From Paenibacillus brasilensis (GTDB taxonomy: Bacteria; Bacillota; Bacilli; Paenibacillales; Paenibacillaceae): DNA of 64,000 nt. The stretch covers positions 248,001 to 312,000 of the forward strand of contig NZ_CP045298.1 of NCBI RefSeq assembly GCF_009363115.1, written 5' to 3'. Of the stretch, positions 28,101 through 36,486 are shown in pieces. A model generated the notes under the pieces. The model had not been told where the DNA came from. It saw only the letters and a program-made list of their open reading frames with translations, and ran no database searches. A program made the translations under genes and the position numbers. Positions within the stretch are counted from its first letter, which is position 1. The number at the start of each line of letters is the position of its first letter.

Positions 28101-31100
28101 GTTTGTTCTGGTGTATCTGATTGTTCTGGTGTATCTGGTTCTTCCGATGCAAAAGCAACCTCCTCGCTTTTTGCTTCTGTAATGTAAGCACTGAGCTCCT
28201 TAACTGTCGGATACTTGAACAGTGCGGTCACCGAAATATCGCAACCCAGCATTTCGTTGATCGTTCCAATCATCTCTGCTGCCGAAAAAGAATTTCCGCC
28301 TACGTCAAAGAAAGCATCATCCGTACTTAGATCGTCAACATCCAGAAGCTTTTTCCATATGGTTAGAACCTTATGTTCAACATCCGATTGTGGTAAATGG
28401 ATTTTCCTTGCTGTTGTCGCCAATCCGATCCTGCGATTCATTAATTCTTTCCGATCTATTTTCCCATTTGGAGTCAAAGGCAGCTTGTCTAGTTCGATAA
28501 AAAATGCCGGTATCATATAATAGGGCAAAAACGCTTTTAAATAATCTCGTACTTCTTTCGGGTCAAAGCGGGATTTTCCAGCCTCGGAATTGTTTAGTAA
28601 ACAGTAGGCAACAAGCTGCTTGTGCCCCCCCTGTTCCTTGGCAACCACCACACATTCATCCATTCCCGGATATGCTCTGACCTGACTTTCCACTTCACTC
28701 AGCTCAATCCGAAACCCGCGGATTTTCACTTGATAATCCATTCGCCCCACATACTCAATAGAGCCGTCCGAAAGCCACCTGCATAAATCTCCGGTTCTGT
28801 AGAGCTTTGTTCCCGGATTGAATGGGTTGTCTATGAACTTTTCAGCCGTAAGCACCGGCTGGTTCCAATAGCCTCTGGCCAAGCCGCTGCCGGAAATGAA
28901 AAGCTCGCCCGGGAGCCCTACAGGCACAGGTCTGAGGCGTTTGTCCAAAATGTAAATCTGGGTGTTTGCGATAGGCTTACCGATCGTAACAGGCTTGTCT
29001 GCGGCAATCGTTTGCATTGTGGACCAAATGGTCGTTTCCGTCGGACCGAACATATTCCATGCATCACAGTTGTTATGAACAAAATAAGATTTCAACGTTT
29101 CCGAAAGTGCTTCCCCACCGCAGAGAACTTTCATGTTCTCTTCGTTTTTCCACCCGGCTTGAAAAAGCATGGTCCAAGTAACAGGAGTCGCTTGCATGAT
29201 TGTCGGTTGTATTCTTTGAATTTCCTGCTTAAGTCTTTCGGCATCCTTTGTGTTTTTAGAGCTGCAAATATAGCATTCGGCACCTTTAATCAAAGGCAGA
29301 TATAATTCCAGCCCCGCAATATCAAAGCAATACGTTGTGACTGCAAGTAGTTTGTCCTGCTCTGTTAAGCCGGGCTTCTCTCCCATGGAGACCAGAAAGT
29401 TGGTCAACGCTTTATGCGGGATCATAACCCCCTTGGGTTTCCCCGTACTTCCAGAGGTATATATCACATATGCCAAATGGTGAGGCTGTACTTCCCGTTT
29501 GAGTGTCTTTCTGGCCTTCACATCACTTTTCAGATGATCCCAATCTTTATCAAGGACAATGCAGCTAACATTACTCCCTGCCAGGCGGGACACTTTCTCC
29601 AACAATCCTGATTGCGTAATGACAAGTGAAGCATTGGAATCCTGAAGCATATACTCCAATCGGTCTTCCGGATAGTCCGGGTCGAGCGGCACGTAGGCTC
29701 CACCCGCCATAAGGATTCCCAGCAGCCCAATCACCATATCGATAGATCGTTCCATGCAAATCCCTACAAGCGTGTCGGGGGTTACACCATGTTTCTGCAA
29801 ATATAGGGCCAGCAAAGTGCTCTTTTCTTTTAGTTCCCGATAGGTAAGCGATTCGCCCTCATATACGACTGCAATAGCTTCTGGCGTTTTTCTTGCCTGC
29901 TTTGCAAATAATTCAGGTAGGCATTTGTCGGGATAACTTGCTTCAGTCGCATTCCAGTCATGGAGGATGATGTCCTTTTCCTCTTGTAAAAGTAATGAAT
30001 GCTCCTCCAAGGCCCAAGTGGGATGGTTCATAATCGCTTCCGCTAATCCGATGTAACGCTCTGCCATCTGCACGATGGTTGTATCATCGAACAAATTGGA
30101 GCGGTATTTGATATTGAGTACCATTTCCTCTTCCTGCTCCTGCAGTTCCAATACCAGCTCATATTCACCCTCCTGGTGAATGTCTTCAACCCATTCGACG
30201 AAAAAGATATTTTTATACGACTTGCAAAGCTGCTGAAAGCTTGAAGTTTGAAGGAAATTTTGATAAGAAAAGGTCGCTTGAAAAACAGGCGAGCTCGTCT
30301 GCGTACGCGGCACATTCAATTCTCGGACCAGTGCCGGAAAAGGATACGAGGCATGGTCCATTCCATCAGCTACTGTCGTCTGCAATTTTTTCATGAAATC
30401 CAGGAATGTCTCTGTTGCCGACATCCGGCTCCGGATCGGAAGCATATTGACAAAATAACCGATTAACTGATCAAAACGCTGCTCCGGGCGCACCATGACT
30501 GGCATTCCAACAATGATATCTTCCTGCTCCGAATACTGGTTAAGCAATACCATATACATACTTAACAAGACTGTAGACAAGCTCGTATATTGTGCTTGGG
30601 CAAAAGATTTTACCCGTCTGACCCATTCAAGCGGAAGCCGCTTGGTGTAGGTTTGTGCTTCCACGCTTGGAACTAGAAAACCAGAGCGGTCATACGGAAG
30701 CTCAAGGGTTGGTAAAGCACCTGAAAGCTGTTGCTTCCAATAGGAACGATACTTCTCCCCTTCAGCACTTGCTAACATCGTTTGCTCCCATTCAACAAAA
30801 TCGCTATAGCTTGCTGCGGGTGGTAACACTGCCGGTCTTTTTCCCTGTACCAAATCCTTATATGCATCCAAAAAGCTTTGAATAAAAATGACGAAAGAGC
30901 TTCCATCAAAAATAATATGGTGGATGACAACCAGTATAAAATGCTCCTGTTCGGATCTGGACATGAGATAAACACGCATCAAAGGGTCCTGTTCCAGTAC
31001 GAATGGCTGCTTTGCCTTATTCCTAATGGAGGGAATTATTTCTTCCTCTTCCAAGGTTGAAATATCCTCTACATACACATGAAGCGGCTGCGTGGGCTGA

Positions 31101-33364
31101 AAGTTTTGATAAGGGTTCCCATTTTCCTCTTCAATCACACTTTTTAGAATGGGGTGCTGTTCTAAAACGATATAAAAAGCCTGTTGAACACTCTCTATCT
31201 CAATTTTCGTATTAAACCGGAGACATATCGGTACATTGTAGGCATTCATTTCAGGAGAGATTTTATGTAATAGCCACAACCCTTTCTGAACTTCGGAAAG
31301 CGGATTCCTTCGGAAGCTGTGCGGGATTGTCTCAGTCTTGACCTGTACAACGGATTTATCTGCCTCAACCTTTTGGGCTAAATATGCCGATAATAGTTGA
31401 ATCGTGGGGTTCTCTAAAATTTCTCTTGCTTTAACCTTGATCGGATAGGACTTCTCAAGGCCGCGTATAAGCTTCATGACAAGAATGGAATCGATGCCAT
31501 AGCCGTGAAGATTTTTATTCAAATCCATTTTCCCGTGCTCAAGATTCAGTTCCCGACACAAAAATTGCACCATATACTCCTGAATCTTCGACTGTACCAG
31601 CGGAACGGCATTTATGATATTCGAGCGTGATGTTGAGGATGCACTCCGATATTGATAAAGTGCTTGAAGCTCTTGCTTGATATAGGCACTACGGCAGATC
31701 TTTCTTTGGATTTTTCCGCTCCCTGTCTTGGGGATACTCCCCTTATGCAGCAAAAAGATATCGTAGATCTCAAGTTGATGCGTCTCGGATACGGCATTCA
31801 GTATGCTTTCGACCAGCCGTTTATATTCCTGCTCTTGAAGAGGCGTTTCGATTTCCTGTATAACGATTACCTTTTCCTGGCCATTCATTTCAGAGGAAAA
31901 TACTGCGATGGGCAAGGTCAACTCCGGCATATTTTTTTTGATGGTCCATTCAATATCGACAGGATGATGATTTTTGCCGTGAATGATGATGACTTCCTTC
32001 TCTCTGCCGATGACATAGACATGATTGTCCGCAATGAAACCAAGATCGCCTGTACGAAAAAAAACGCCCTCTTTTGTATTGGAAAGGGCTGCCTCAAAAG
32101 TGCTACTTGTTTCTTCCTTCCTGTTTAAATACCCCTCTGCCATCCGTTCGGATTTAATCCAAATCTCTCCGATTTCCTCCGGTGAGCATAGTGTATGACT
32201 TTCAGGATGGACAATCCGTATTTGTGTCGGATCTTCGATCTCCCCGCAGCTGACTACGGACTTCGATTTGTTCTTCTCATCCGTATATTGGACTCTTCTT
32301 TGCTCCAGGCTAGGAATGTCCAAATTAAGGAACCTCATTGACTGTCCTGGCTTTATACTGGCAACAGGGCATAGCTCCGATAAGCCAAGGAGAGGACAAA
32401 ATATATCCTCTTGAAGCCCCAAAGTCCGGAATGCATCGATGAAATTCTCGTAAGTTTCCTTACGAATAGGCTCACCTGCACATATAATCGCTTGAAGATG
32501 GTGAAGCGAATATTCCTTGATTGAAGCTATGTCCAATGTGGAGCAGCAGTAATCGAACGCAAAATTTGGCGCAGCCGTATGGGTAGCCTGATACTTGTCA
32601 ATCATCTGAATCCAATGTTCTGGATTTTTAGCGAAGCCTTCCGGCGGGAGAATAACGCTCGATGCCCCGTTCAGCAACGGGACTAAAATATTGTTATGCA
32701 GTCCAAATGCATGAAATTGCGGCATCCAGGAAACAACACGGCTATTCCGGTCAATTCTCCATTGCTCGGCCTTGGCCTGATTCATCAAGCATTTGTGACT
32801 GACGATTACACCTTTTGGCAAGGATGTTGAGCCTGATGTATACATCAGAAGAGCAACATCTTCCGGCGCTGGCATTCTCATCCTTATGTCAACACCAACG
32901 GCGTCCTCTTGAGAAATTTCATCAATATTCAGGATACGGATCGAACGAAACTCCGGTCGTGTTTGGAAAAATGCTTTGAAGTCCGTATTTGTTATGATAC
33001 ACACGGCCTGGGAATCCTTGTAAATAGGCATCATCTTCTCAATGATTTTTTCATCCGGCTCCGAATCTGTAATCGGTGTAGGTATGGCCACGATATTTGT
33101 ATAAAAACATGCCAGCATGCTGCTGATATATTCCAGGCCCTGTGGAAATACAAGAAGCACCCGCTCCTGCGCATTCAATTCTTTCAAAAGGACATTGCCC
33201 ATAGTCTGTACTTGATGCAGCAGTGTATTTCCCGTAAGAAGTCGGGGACTCTGACCTTCTTTCTCAAAAGTGAATAACTCTTTTTCAGGAAATTGCCGGC
33301 AAGTTTCAATAAAAGAAGCGATCGGAATATCAAGATTCCATCTTTGGTCATGTTTTCGCGTCAT
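22181..33364 (-). CDS. Hybrid NRPS/trans-AT PKS1 (3727 aa): FAAL-ACP-C-A(Gly)-PCP-KS-KR-ACP-KS
   Basis: Likely first synthase of the line. Approximate residues: FAAL-type acyl-AMP ligase 1-590 (YTSGSTSLPKG ~172); ACP Ser ~622 (GYGIDSI); condensation domain 670-1100 (HHIIFDG ~817); adenylation domain 1130-1620 (YTSGSTGKPKG ~1305, GPTET); PCP GGNSF ~1692; KS 1786-2202; KR ~2595; ACP ~2895; KS 3002-3435; C-terminal linker. Residues read from the A-domain give the code DILQLGMIW(K), very close to the glycine code DILQLGLIWK, so glycine is predicted. The first KS has SNCSSSL instead of DTACSSSL, as in KSs that accept aminoacyl intermediates. The start is the ATG before TRKHD, preceded by gaggagttggtggag; the frame stays open 32 codons further upstream without a good ribosome site. 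The layout resembles bacillaene PksJ. The end overlaps PKS2. Confidence 0.94.
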   Translation of the reverse strand: MTRKHDQRWNLDIPIASFIETCRQFPEKELFTFEKEGQSPRLLTGNTLLHQVQTMGNVLLKELNAQERVLLVFPQGLEYISSMLACFYTNIVAIPTPITDSEPDEKIIEKMMPIYKDSQAVCIITNTDFKAFFQTRPEFRSIRILNIDEISQEDAVGVDIRMRMPAPEDVALLMYTSGSTSLPKGVIVSHKCLMNQAKAEQWRIDRNSRVVSWMPQFHAFGLHNNILVPLLNGASSVILPPEGFAKNPEHWIQMIDKYQATHTAAPNFAFDYCCSTLDIASIKEYSLHHLQAIICAGEPIRKETYENFIDAFRTLGLQEDIFCPLLGLSELCPVASIKPGQSMRFLNLDIPSLEQRRVQYTDEKNKSKSVVSCGEIEDPTQIRIVHPESHTLCSPEEIGEIWIKSERMAEGYLNRKEETSSTFEAALSNTKEGVFFRTGDLGFIADNHVYVIGREKEVIIIHGKNHHPVDIEWTIKKNMPELTLPIAVFSSEMNGQEKVIVIQEIETPLQEQEYKRLVESILNAVSETHQLEIYDIFLLHKGSIPKTGSGKIQRKICRSAYIKQELQALYQYRSASSTSRSNIINAVPLVQSKIQEYMVQFLCRELNLEHGKMDLNKNLHGYGIDSILVMKLIRGLEKSYPIKVKAREILENPTIQLLSAYLAQKVEADKSVVQVKTETIPHSFRRNPLSEVQKGLWLLHKISPEMNAYNVPICLRFNTKIEIESVQQAFYIVLEQHPILKSVIEEENGNPYQNFQPTQPLHVYVEDISTLEEEEIIPSIRNKAKQPFVLEQDPLMRVYLMSRSEQEHFILVVIHHIIFDGSSFVIFIQSFLDAYKDLVQGKRPAVLPPAASYSDFVEWEQTMLASAEGEKYRSYWKQQLSGALPTLELPYDRSGFLVPSVEAQTYTKRLPLEWVRRVKSFAQAQYTSLSTVLLSMYMVLLNQYSEQEDIIVGMPVMVRPEQRFDQLIGYFVNMLPIRSRMSATETFLDFMKKLQTTVADGMDHASYPFPALVRELNVPRTQTSSPVFQATFSYQNFLQTSSFQQLCKSYKNIFFVEWVEDIHQEGEYELVLELQEQEEEMVLNIKYRSNLFDDTTIVQMAERYIGLAEAIMNHPTWALEEHSLLLQEEKDIILHDWNATEASYPDKCLPELFAKQARKTPEAIAVVYEGESLTYRELKEKSTLLALYLQKHGVTPDTLVGICMERSIDMVIGLLGILMAGGAYVPLDPDYPEDRLEYMLQDSNASLVITQSGLLEKVSRLAGSNVSCIVLDKDWDHLKSDVKARKTLKREVQPHHLAYVIYTSGSTGKPKGVMIPHKALTNFLVSMGEKPGLTEQDKLLAVTTYCFDIAGLELYLPLIKGAECYICSSKNTKDAERLKQEIQRIQPTIMQATPVTWTMLFQAGWKNEENMKVLCGGEALSETLKSYFVHNNCDAWNMFGPTETTIWSTMQTIAADKPVTIGKPIANTQIYILDKRLRPVPVGLPGELFISGSGLARGYWNQPVLTAEKFIDNPFNPGTKLYRTGDLCRWLSDGSIEYVGRMDYQVKIRGFRIELSEVESQVRAYPGMDECVVVAKEQGGHKQLVAYCLLNNSEAGKSRFDPKEVRDYLKAFLPYYMIPAFFIELDKLPLTPNGKIDRKELMNRRIGLATTARKIHLPQSDVEHKVLTIWKKLLDVDDLSTDDAFFDVGGNSFSAAEMIGTINEMLGCDISVTALFKYPTVKELSAYITEAKSEEVAFASEEPDTPEQSDTPEQTDTDENTALPEMDSGEDDRKPPYPDYFEDSIAIIGISCYFPGAKNHAEFWSNLRAGVESVRFFSEEELAGLGLEKEIVGNPGYVAGRSAIEGKEFFDPEFFNFSQKNAEFMDPQMKLLLQHSWKAVEDAGYVSKEIPDTSVFMSASSSFYQAYIPNLASQSPNVLKNADEYVTWILAQGGTIPTMISHKLGFKGPSLFVHSNCSSSLVGLRLASQSLLSGEAKYALVGASTIFPFTSVGYVHQPGLNFSSDGHVKAFDASADGMIGGEGVGVVLLKKAPDAVRDGDHIYALLRGVGVNNDGADKLGFYAPSVKGQAEVIQKTLESTRIHPESISYIETHGTGTKLGDPVEFAALNETYRQYTTQKQFCGIGSVKTNIGHLDTAAGLAGCIKVALSLYHNEIPPTINYEKPNSELNLPDSPFYVVDSLQKWEHASTPHRAALSSFGIGGTNAHAIFEQFVSNAESERLNSSFVNDAAVYLIPLSARNHHRLEAYAQELSAFLAACQEVNLSDVSFTLQAGRMAMRNRVAFIVKNTSELVQKLELFANGQEHIENCWRGENNQLKDSVQLFEQEEIFKELVSKWISTREMNKLAELWAKGFHIDWRLLYDDIKPKRASLPTYPFAQERCWAPEIEAGAARAKTARAEAAEAPAVAVSRTLLFEPAWREQDVPLEAEAPAYDRRIVLLCEPGEALHEQLEAKVSGSVQVLAFQTGKGRVDERFQTYAAQAFESIQSILKDKPEGKVLVQMVVWTAGEGQLFSGLSGLLKTARLENPKFIGQLIEVEQAEQAEGILAKLEDNSRSPVDGWIRYENGQRKTALWSRLDPSGEKEGLPWKDGGIYLITGGSGSLGLLVAEEIVRQTQAATLILTGRSPLDQGQQTRLKELEASGASVVYRQGDITDRKTVIGLLDSIQEEFGRVQGIIHCAGVIHDNFIIKKTREEFIEVLGPKVSGLVHLDEASSGQDLDFFVLFSSISGSLGNPGQADYATANAFMDAYADYRNALVGTKQRRGRTLSIRWPLWKEGGMRIDADTEQIMMQNMGITAMQTRSGIKALYDSLASGKEQVLVMEGEPGKIEAYLAKAVSQAGVVRAVQTVVPNQATTPKLDAGLLYDKTLYRLKVLLGEVTRLSVGNIEAHEPLESYGIDSIMITQLNAKLAGFFGELSQTLFYEYQTLRALAEYFVAEYPQECMRWVGMSHDLRPEEEIPAAPRSAEEETVPAAVKETAKPTRSLAKPAAVETPAAAESREPIAIIGMAGKYPGSGNMNEYWENLKAGKDCVAEIPNERWALEGFFHPDPQEAAANGKSYSKWGGFIEGFAEFDPLFFNIAPREALGMDPQERLFIEACWEALEDAGYTREQLALRHNRRVGVFAGITKTGYELYGPELWKKGAHIFPHTSFSSVANRISYLFNLQGPSMPIDTMCSSSLTAIHEACEHLYRGECEMAIAGGVNLYLHPLGYVGLCANHMLSADGQCKSFGKGGNGFVPGEGAGVVLLKPLSKAIADEDPIHAVIRGTSINHGGKTNGYTVPSPTAQGELIRTALERAGVHARTVSYIEAHGTGTELGDPIEVTGLTQAFRKDTTDTGFCAIGSVKSNIGHLEAAAGIAGIGKIVLQMKNRTLVPSLHAQELNPNIHFGQTPFVVQQELGEWRRPMVEIGGETREYPRIAGISSFGAGGSNAHVIIEEYISEECVPEEKGAISVTVQKPAIIVLSAKNEERLKKQAERLLTVIGEGQLNESSLADMAYTLQVGREAMEERLAVIAGSMQELVNKLEGFLEGRDGIPELYRGQVKRNKEALTALVEDEDMDKMIAAWIGKRKYSKVVDLWVKGLAMDWNQLYGDAKPRRISLPAYPFARERYWITDIKTKSASIEFAHAVKPTDSFIGQKTLAKTASVSEINAEEGAAPYSKAIPSYIQNIQSHISASVKIKKMPDTSYLAAEYERMPSTTVDNKAYSEQDEATEGLNRQRRLTDEGNE
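22519..26164 (-). repeat. 3.6-kb direct repeat, copy in PKS1 (KR-ACP-KS)
   Basis: Partner of the repeat at 15114-18759, in the same orientation and in the homologous reading frame of PKS1. At the left end both copies begin inside the post-KS linker; at the right end they diverge in the linker before the KR structural subdomain. Confidence 0.95.
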
Positions 33365-33389
33365 TCTCCACCAACTCCTCAAAACACAA

Positions 33390-33651
33390 AATTTATATAT
33401 ACATGAGCTAAAGGCGTACCACCCTGTCCATTTTGAGCTGCTGTTCAAACCTGAAAGCATTAACTGAAGTGGCTTGATAAAATTAAGTCAAAGAAAAAAC
33501 GAGTGATAAGCAGGACAATATGCCTCTTTCACACTCGTTGCCAGGTTCGCATGAACAACCGCAAAGGCGTTCAACGGAATCTCTATGGATTGAGATATAC
33601 AGGTGCGGCAGCTTGCAAGACCGCGATTTGCATAGCTCATGTATATAAATT
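33390..33651. repeat. 262-bp intergenic element with 19-21-bp terminal inverted repeats
   Basis: The gap between ECH2 and PKS1 is bounded by inverted repeats: left arm at 33390-33410 (core acatgagcta, preceded by an AT-rich stretch), right arm at 33633-33651 (core tagctcatgt). The left arm has two extra bases. The element contains a terminator-like hairpin and no convincing gene. It may be a MITE-like insertion or a large structured RNA in the operon. Confidence 0.5.
33490..33539 (-). terminator. Terminator-like hairpin between ECH2 and PKS1
   Basis: On the minus strand, aacgagtg (33532-33539) pairs with cactcgtt (33498-33505), with further inner pairing (aag-agg with cct-ctt), followed by a T-run (ttttttc). 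It lies inside what should be one long operon, so read-through would need antitermination such as LoaP provides. Confidence 0.6.
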
Positions 33652-33654
33652 CGG

Positions 33655-34404
33655 TTATTTTCCAAACAAGTTGATAATTCGTTCTTTAACCTCCGCTTGA
33701 TGAAAGGTCTTCTCATGCATGATCAGCTCTTGTTCTACGATTTTGGGGAGCTGCTCCCGGAGTGGACCAACCAAATGATCCTTTAACGTGATTAAAGAAA
33801 ATCTGGGTTTCTCGGCTAGCTGCCGGGCAAGGTCCATTACATAGTTCATTACTTCTTTGCGAGGCAGGGTCGGGAACGGAACTCCCCTTTTCTCCAGTTC
33901 TGCGCCTCGGTAATTGCCCCCATTCAACAATAATTCTTCTCCTAAGCTGAACCCTAGTTTTTTGGGAATAATGTACGTCGCTCCCATTCCCGGTGTGAAT
34001 CCGTATTTCATAAAATTAGTCGTGTATACACTTTCCCTGCTTAGGACTACGAAATCAGAAAATAGCCCCATGACAAAGCCCCCGCCTACTGCATGCCCCT
34101 GCATGGCAGCTATAACTGGGACCTTGCAGCCCAATGCAAGAGAGTAGATATTTTCATCGGTAAATCTTGAGACTCCTTCATGTATGGCCAACAATCCCTC
34201 TTGCGTCCCACCCGTGGCAAAGTAGTTGTCGTATCCTGTTAGAATTACAACTTTGCAGGTTGAATCGTCCTCGATCGCCTTGAACGCTTGTCTTAGTCCG
34301 TGGGTCATTTCAAGCGTAAATGTATTTTTATGAATTCTATCTTGCATTTTCACTTGAATAATGCCTCGCTCGATTTCAAGTAGCTCAACCACAGATTGTG
34401 ACAT
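33655..34404 (-). CDS. pksI: ECH2-type decarboxylase of the beta-branching cassette (PksI-like)
   Basis: Enoyl-CoA hydratase-superfamily protein of 249 residues. The chosen start is the ATG of SQSVVELLEIE, behind a ggggggaag site; the frame continues upstream into the ECH1 gene but without homology. Visible features: TGYDNYFATGGTQEG, the oxyanion-hole region AAMQGHAVGGGF, and NFMKYGFTPGMGATYI. In HMGS cassettes the second ECH decarboxylates the 3-methylglutaconyl-ACP formed by ECH1, leaving a beta-methyl or exomethylene branch. The gene follows ECH1 by 46 bases. It is clearly related to the ECH domain fused to PKS3, which shares long stretches such as ESIYTTNFMKYGFTPG with a few changes, so this cluster has two ECH2 units. 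Confidence 0.9.
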   Translation of the reverse strand: MSQSVVELLEIERGIIQVKMQDRIHKNTFTLEMTHGLRQAFKAIEDDSTCKVVILTGYDNYFATGGTQEGLLAIHEGVSRFTDENIYSLALGCKVPVIAAMQGHAVGGGFVMGLFSDFVVLSRESVYTTNFMKYGFTPGMGATYIIPKKLGFSLGEELLLNGGNYRGAELEKRGVPFPTLPRKEVMNYVMDLARQLAEKPRFSLITLKDHLVGPLREQLPKIVEQELIMHEKTFHQAEVKERIINLFGK

Positions 34405-34450
34405 TATGATTTTCTTCCCCCCTGCATCCCCTTCTTGTGGCAAGCGCCCC

Positions 34451-35212
34451 TCAGTCGGTCCACGGGAATTGTCCCGTTTCGACATACCGAAAAATGCCCT
34501 TAAGATTTTGAGGGTCTGAAAACACCTCTTGATTGGACGCCAATGCCAGTGGTTTACACTGACGCAAATCGTTGAGTTCATCCATAAAGCGCTTGTAGCG
34601 TAAAATTCCCTTCTTGCTCAAACGTCTAAGGCGTAATAAATGCTTGCGCAGCACTGTCTCGCTCTGAGCATCATATGCATCAACCAATCCCCATACATGG
34701 GCCTGTTGAACCAAAACCGGTTGCGTCATCAGTGTTAAATAATGTGCTTTTTGGAATCCAATCCTACGGACTAAAAATGGCAGAACGCAAGCAGGAAAAA
34801 GTCCGAACAGCAATTCCGACAAGCTGAACTGTGCCGTCTGATCGGCTATCACAATATCACTGGCAGCAATAAATCCGACACCACCAGCGTTTGCCTTTCC
34901 TCGCACATGAGAAATCGTGATATAGGGCCCCGTTGCCAGTTTTATCCATAGATCATACAAAGGCTCTGGACTCTGTTCATCTTCTTGTCCGATTGCCATG
35001 TTTTCACGCATTCCCTCAAAATCCGCTCCAAAACAGAACACCTCCGGCAAACCTTCCAAAACTACGATCGTAACCGACTTCTCACACAGCGCAAGCACAT
35101 GCAAGCACTCCTCGATAAGGGTATTATTAATCGTATTATTTGCCTCCGGCCTGTAAAACCGTATATAACAAATCGACTCTTGAAACCGAACCTGGATCGT
35201 CTGATAATTCAT
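34451..35212 (-). CDS. pksH: ECH1-type dehydratase of the beta-branching cassette (PksH-like)
   Basis: Crotonase-fold protein of about 253 residues (NYQTIQVRFQESICYIRFYR...). It has a FCFGADFEGMRE loop and the oxyanion-hole region VRGKANAGGVGF. In trans-AT pathways ECH1 dehydrates the HMG-type intermediate on the ACP. The ATG at 35212 overlaps the HMGS stop codon as ATGA and has aggtgg six bases upstream, so it is preferred to the GTG three codons earlier; translational coupling is likely. Its order after HMGS and before ECH2 matches bacillaene pksG-pksH-pksI. Confidence 0.9.
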   Translation of the reverse strand: MNYQTIQVRFQESICYIRFYRPEANNTINNTLIEECLHVLALCEKSVTIVVLEGLPEVFCFGADFEGMRENMAIGQEDEQSPEPLYDLWIKLATGPYITISHVRGKANAGGVGFIAASDIVIADQTAQFSLSELLFGLFPACVLPFLVRRIGFQKAHYLTLMTQPVLVQQAHVWGLVDAYDAQSETVLRKHLLRLRRLSKKGILRYKRFMDELNDLRQCKPLALASNQEVFSDPQNLKGIFRYVETGQFPWTD

Positions 35213-36471
35213 GATTCCCACCTGTATTTACGGTGAAATTCATAGATTTCTTCCAGATACAACCGCTGTCTCCCTTTCCCGGAAGCTATTACCCCAGGAA
35301 TCAATTGAAAATCCAGCTTCGCGTTACGGGTTCCAAAACGTACGGCGCCACTGCCTTTCAGCAAGGATTCATATTCATCCATAGATAATTGATAGCGGTC
35401 ATCCAAATTACGCTCGATATCAAAACGCCGCAGATGTTCCTGACTTTGCGGCATCACAACCCCGCTATAAAATTCCGAGCAGCAGCCTGACCCATAGGAA
35501 AAACAGCCTATTCGCTTTGGAGAATCGAATGTGCCCTGATCAATCGTACCTGCCAAAGACAGGTACAAAGTCGCTCCCATAATATTCCCGACTCGTTGGC
35601 AATACGCCAACCCAGGCTTTACACGTTGTAAATAATCTGTCTCAATCTCATTGGGTTTGGCTTGAGTCGTTCTTCGCATCATCGTGCGATGCGCTCCTTT
35701 TACCATTCCGCCAAATGGGGTATGAAAGGCAAGATACTGAAAGGTATCTTTATAATTTACACCCTTCACCCGTTTTTGATATTCCAAAAATGCTTGCTCG
35801 CAACAGTCCAGATAGGACATTAAAGACAAATCTGCATCCCCAGCCTCACTGTCTGGAACTGGTCGGCAAGTATCCATCACCTCATAGCCGTAATATCCAT
35901 TAGCGCCGGCATCGACTTGAAATACATAAGGGTTTTCACTAATGAGCATTGCCACGGCCCCTGCGCCTCCACTTGGCTCAGCATAAGACCAATCCTCACT
36001 CAAGACATCCCCTCCCTCAGCAGCAATGAATCGTGAAATATCAGTAGCAATGACTAGCGCTTTTGCTCCTGGCGAGACCTGGGAAAGAATAAAATTCACT
36101 GCCATTTGGAATCCGGCTGTACCCGAATAGCAGGCTTGCTTAAGCTCGAATAATCTGCAATTCCGATTCAATCCCAAATAGTGGTGAATATATGTACTGA
36201 TTGACTTTCCAAAATCAATACCTGATTCCGTACAGGTGATAAGCATTTCAATTCGATTTTTTTCCGCCTCTGAAAGAGCGTCCACCAGCGGCTTTGCCGC
36301 ATTAACTCCGAAGGTAACCGGATCTTCATAAGGCAGGGCAACTGCCTTTTCCTTCATTAATAAATTTTCAAATCTTGCAGGATCCAATTGTCTGTGTTGG
36401 GCTAATTGCATAACATCCAGATAGGCCGAGCCACCAAAAACGTTCATTGCCTCAATTCCCACGACAACCAT
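35209..36471 (-). CDS. pksG: HMG-CoA synthase-like beta-branching enzyme (PksG-like)
   Basis: 420 residues, full length for the family. The nucleophile Cys is in KQACYSGTAGFQ, a catalytic His region is visible in AFHTPFGGMVKGAH, and the protein begins VVVGIEAMNVFGG. It condenses acetyl from the donor ACP with the beta-keto group of the ACP-bound polyketide, the first step of beta-methyl branch formation. Start behind aagagaggggg. It lies 15 bases downstream of the decarboxylating KS gene. Its substrates here are probably the chains on the Trp-flagged ACPs of PKS2. Confidence 0.95.
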   Translation of the reverse strand: MVVVGIEAMNVFGGSAYLDVMQLAQHRQLDPARFENLLMKEKAVALPYEDPVTFGVNAAKPLVDALSEAEKNRIEMLITCTESGIDFGKSISTYIHHYLGLNRNCRLFELKQACYSGTAGFQMAVNFILSQVSPGAKALVIATDISRFIAAEGGDVLSEDWSYAEPSGGAGAVAMLISENPYVFQVDAGANGYYGYEVMDTCRPVPDSEAGDADLSLMSYLDCCEQAFLEYQKRVKGVNYKDTFQYLAFHTPFGGMVKGAHRTMMRRTTQAKPNEIETDYLQRVKPGLAYCQRVGNIMGATLYLSLAGTIDQGTFDSPKRIGCFSYGSGCCSEFYSGVVMPQSQEHLRRFDIERNLDDRYQLSMDEYESLLKGSGAVRFGTRNAKLDFQLIPGVIASGKGRQRLYLEEIYEFHRKYRWES

Positions 36472-36486
36472 AATCGTCCCCCTCTC

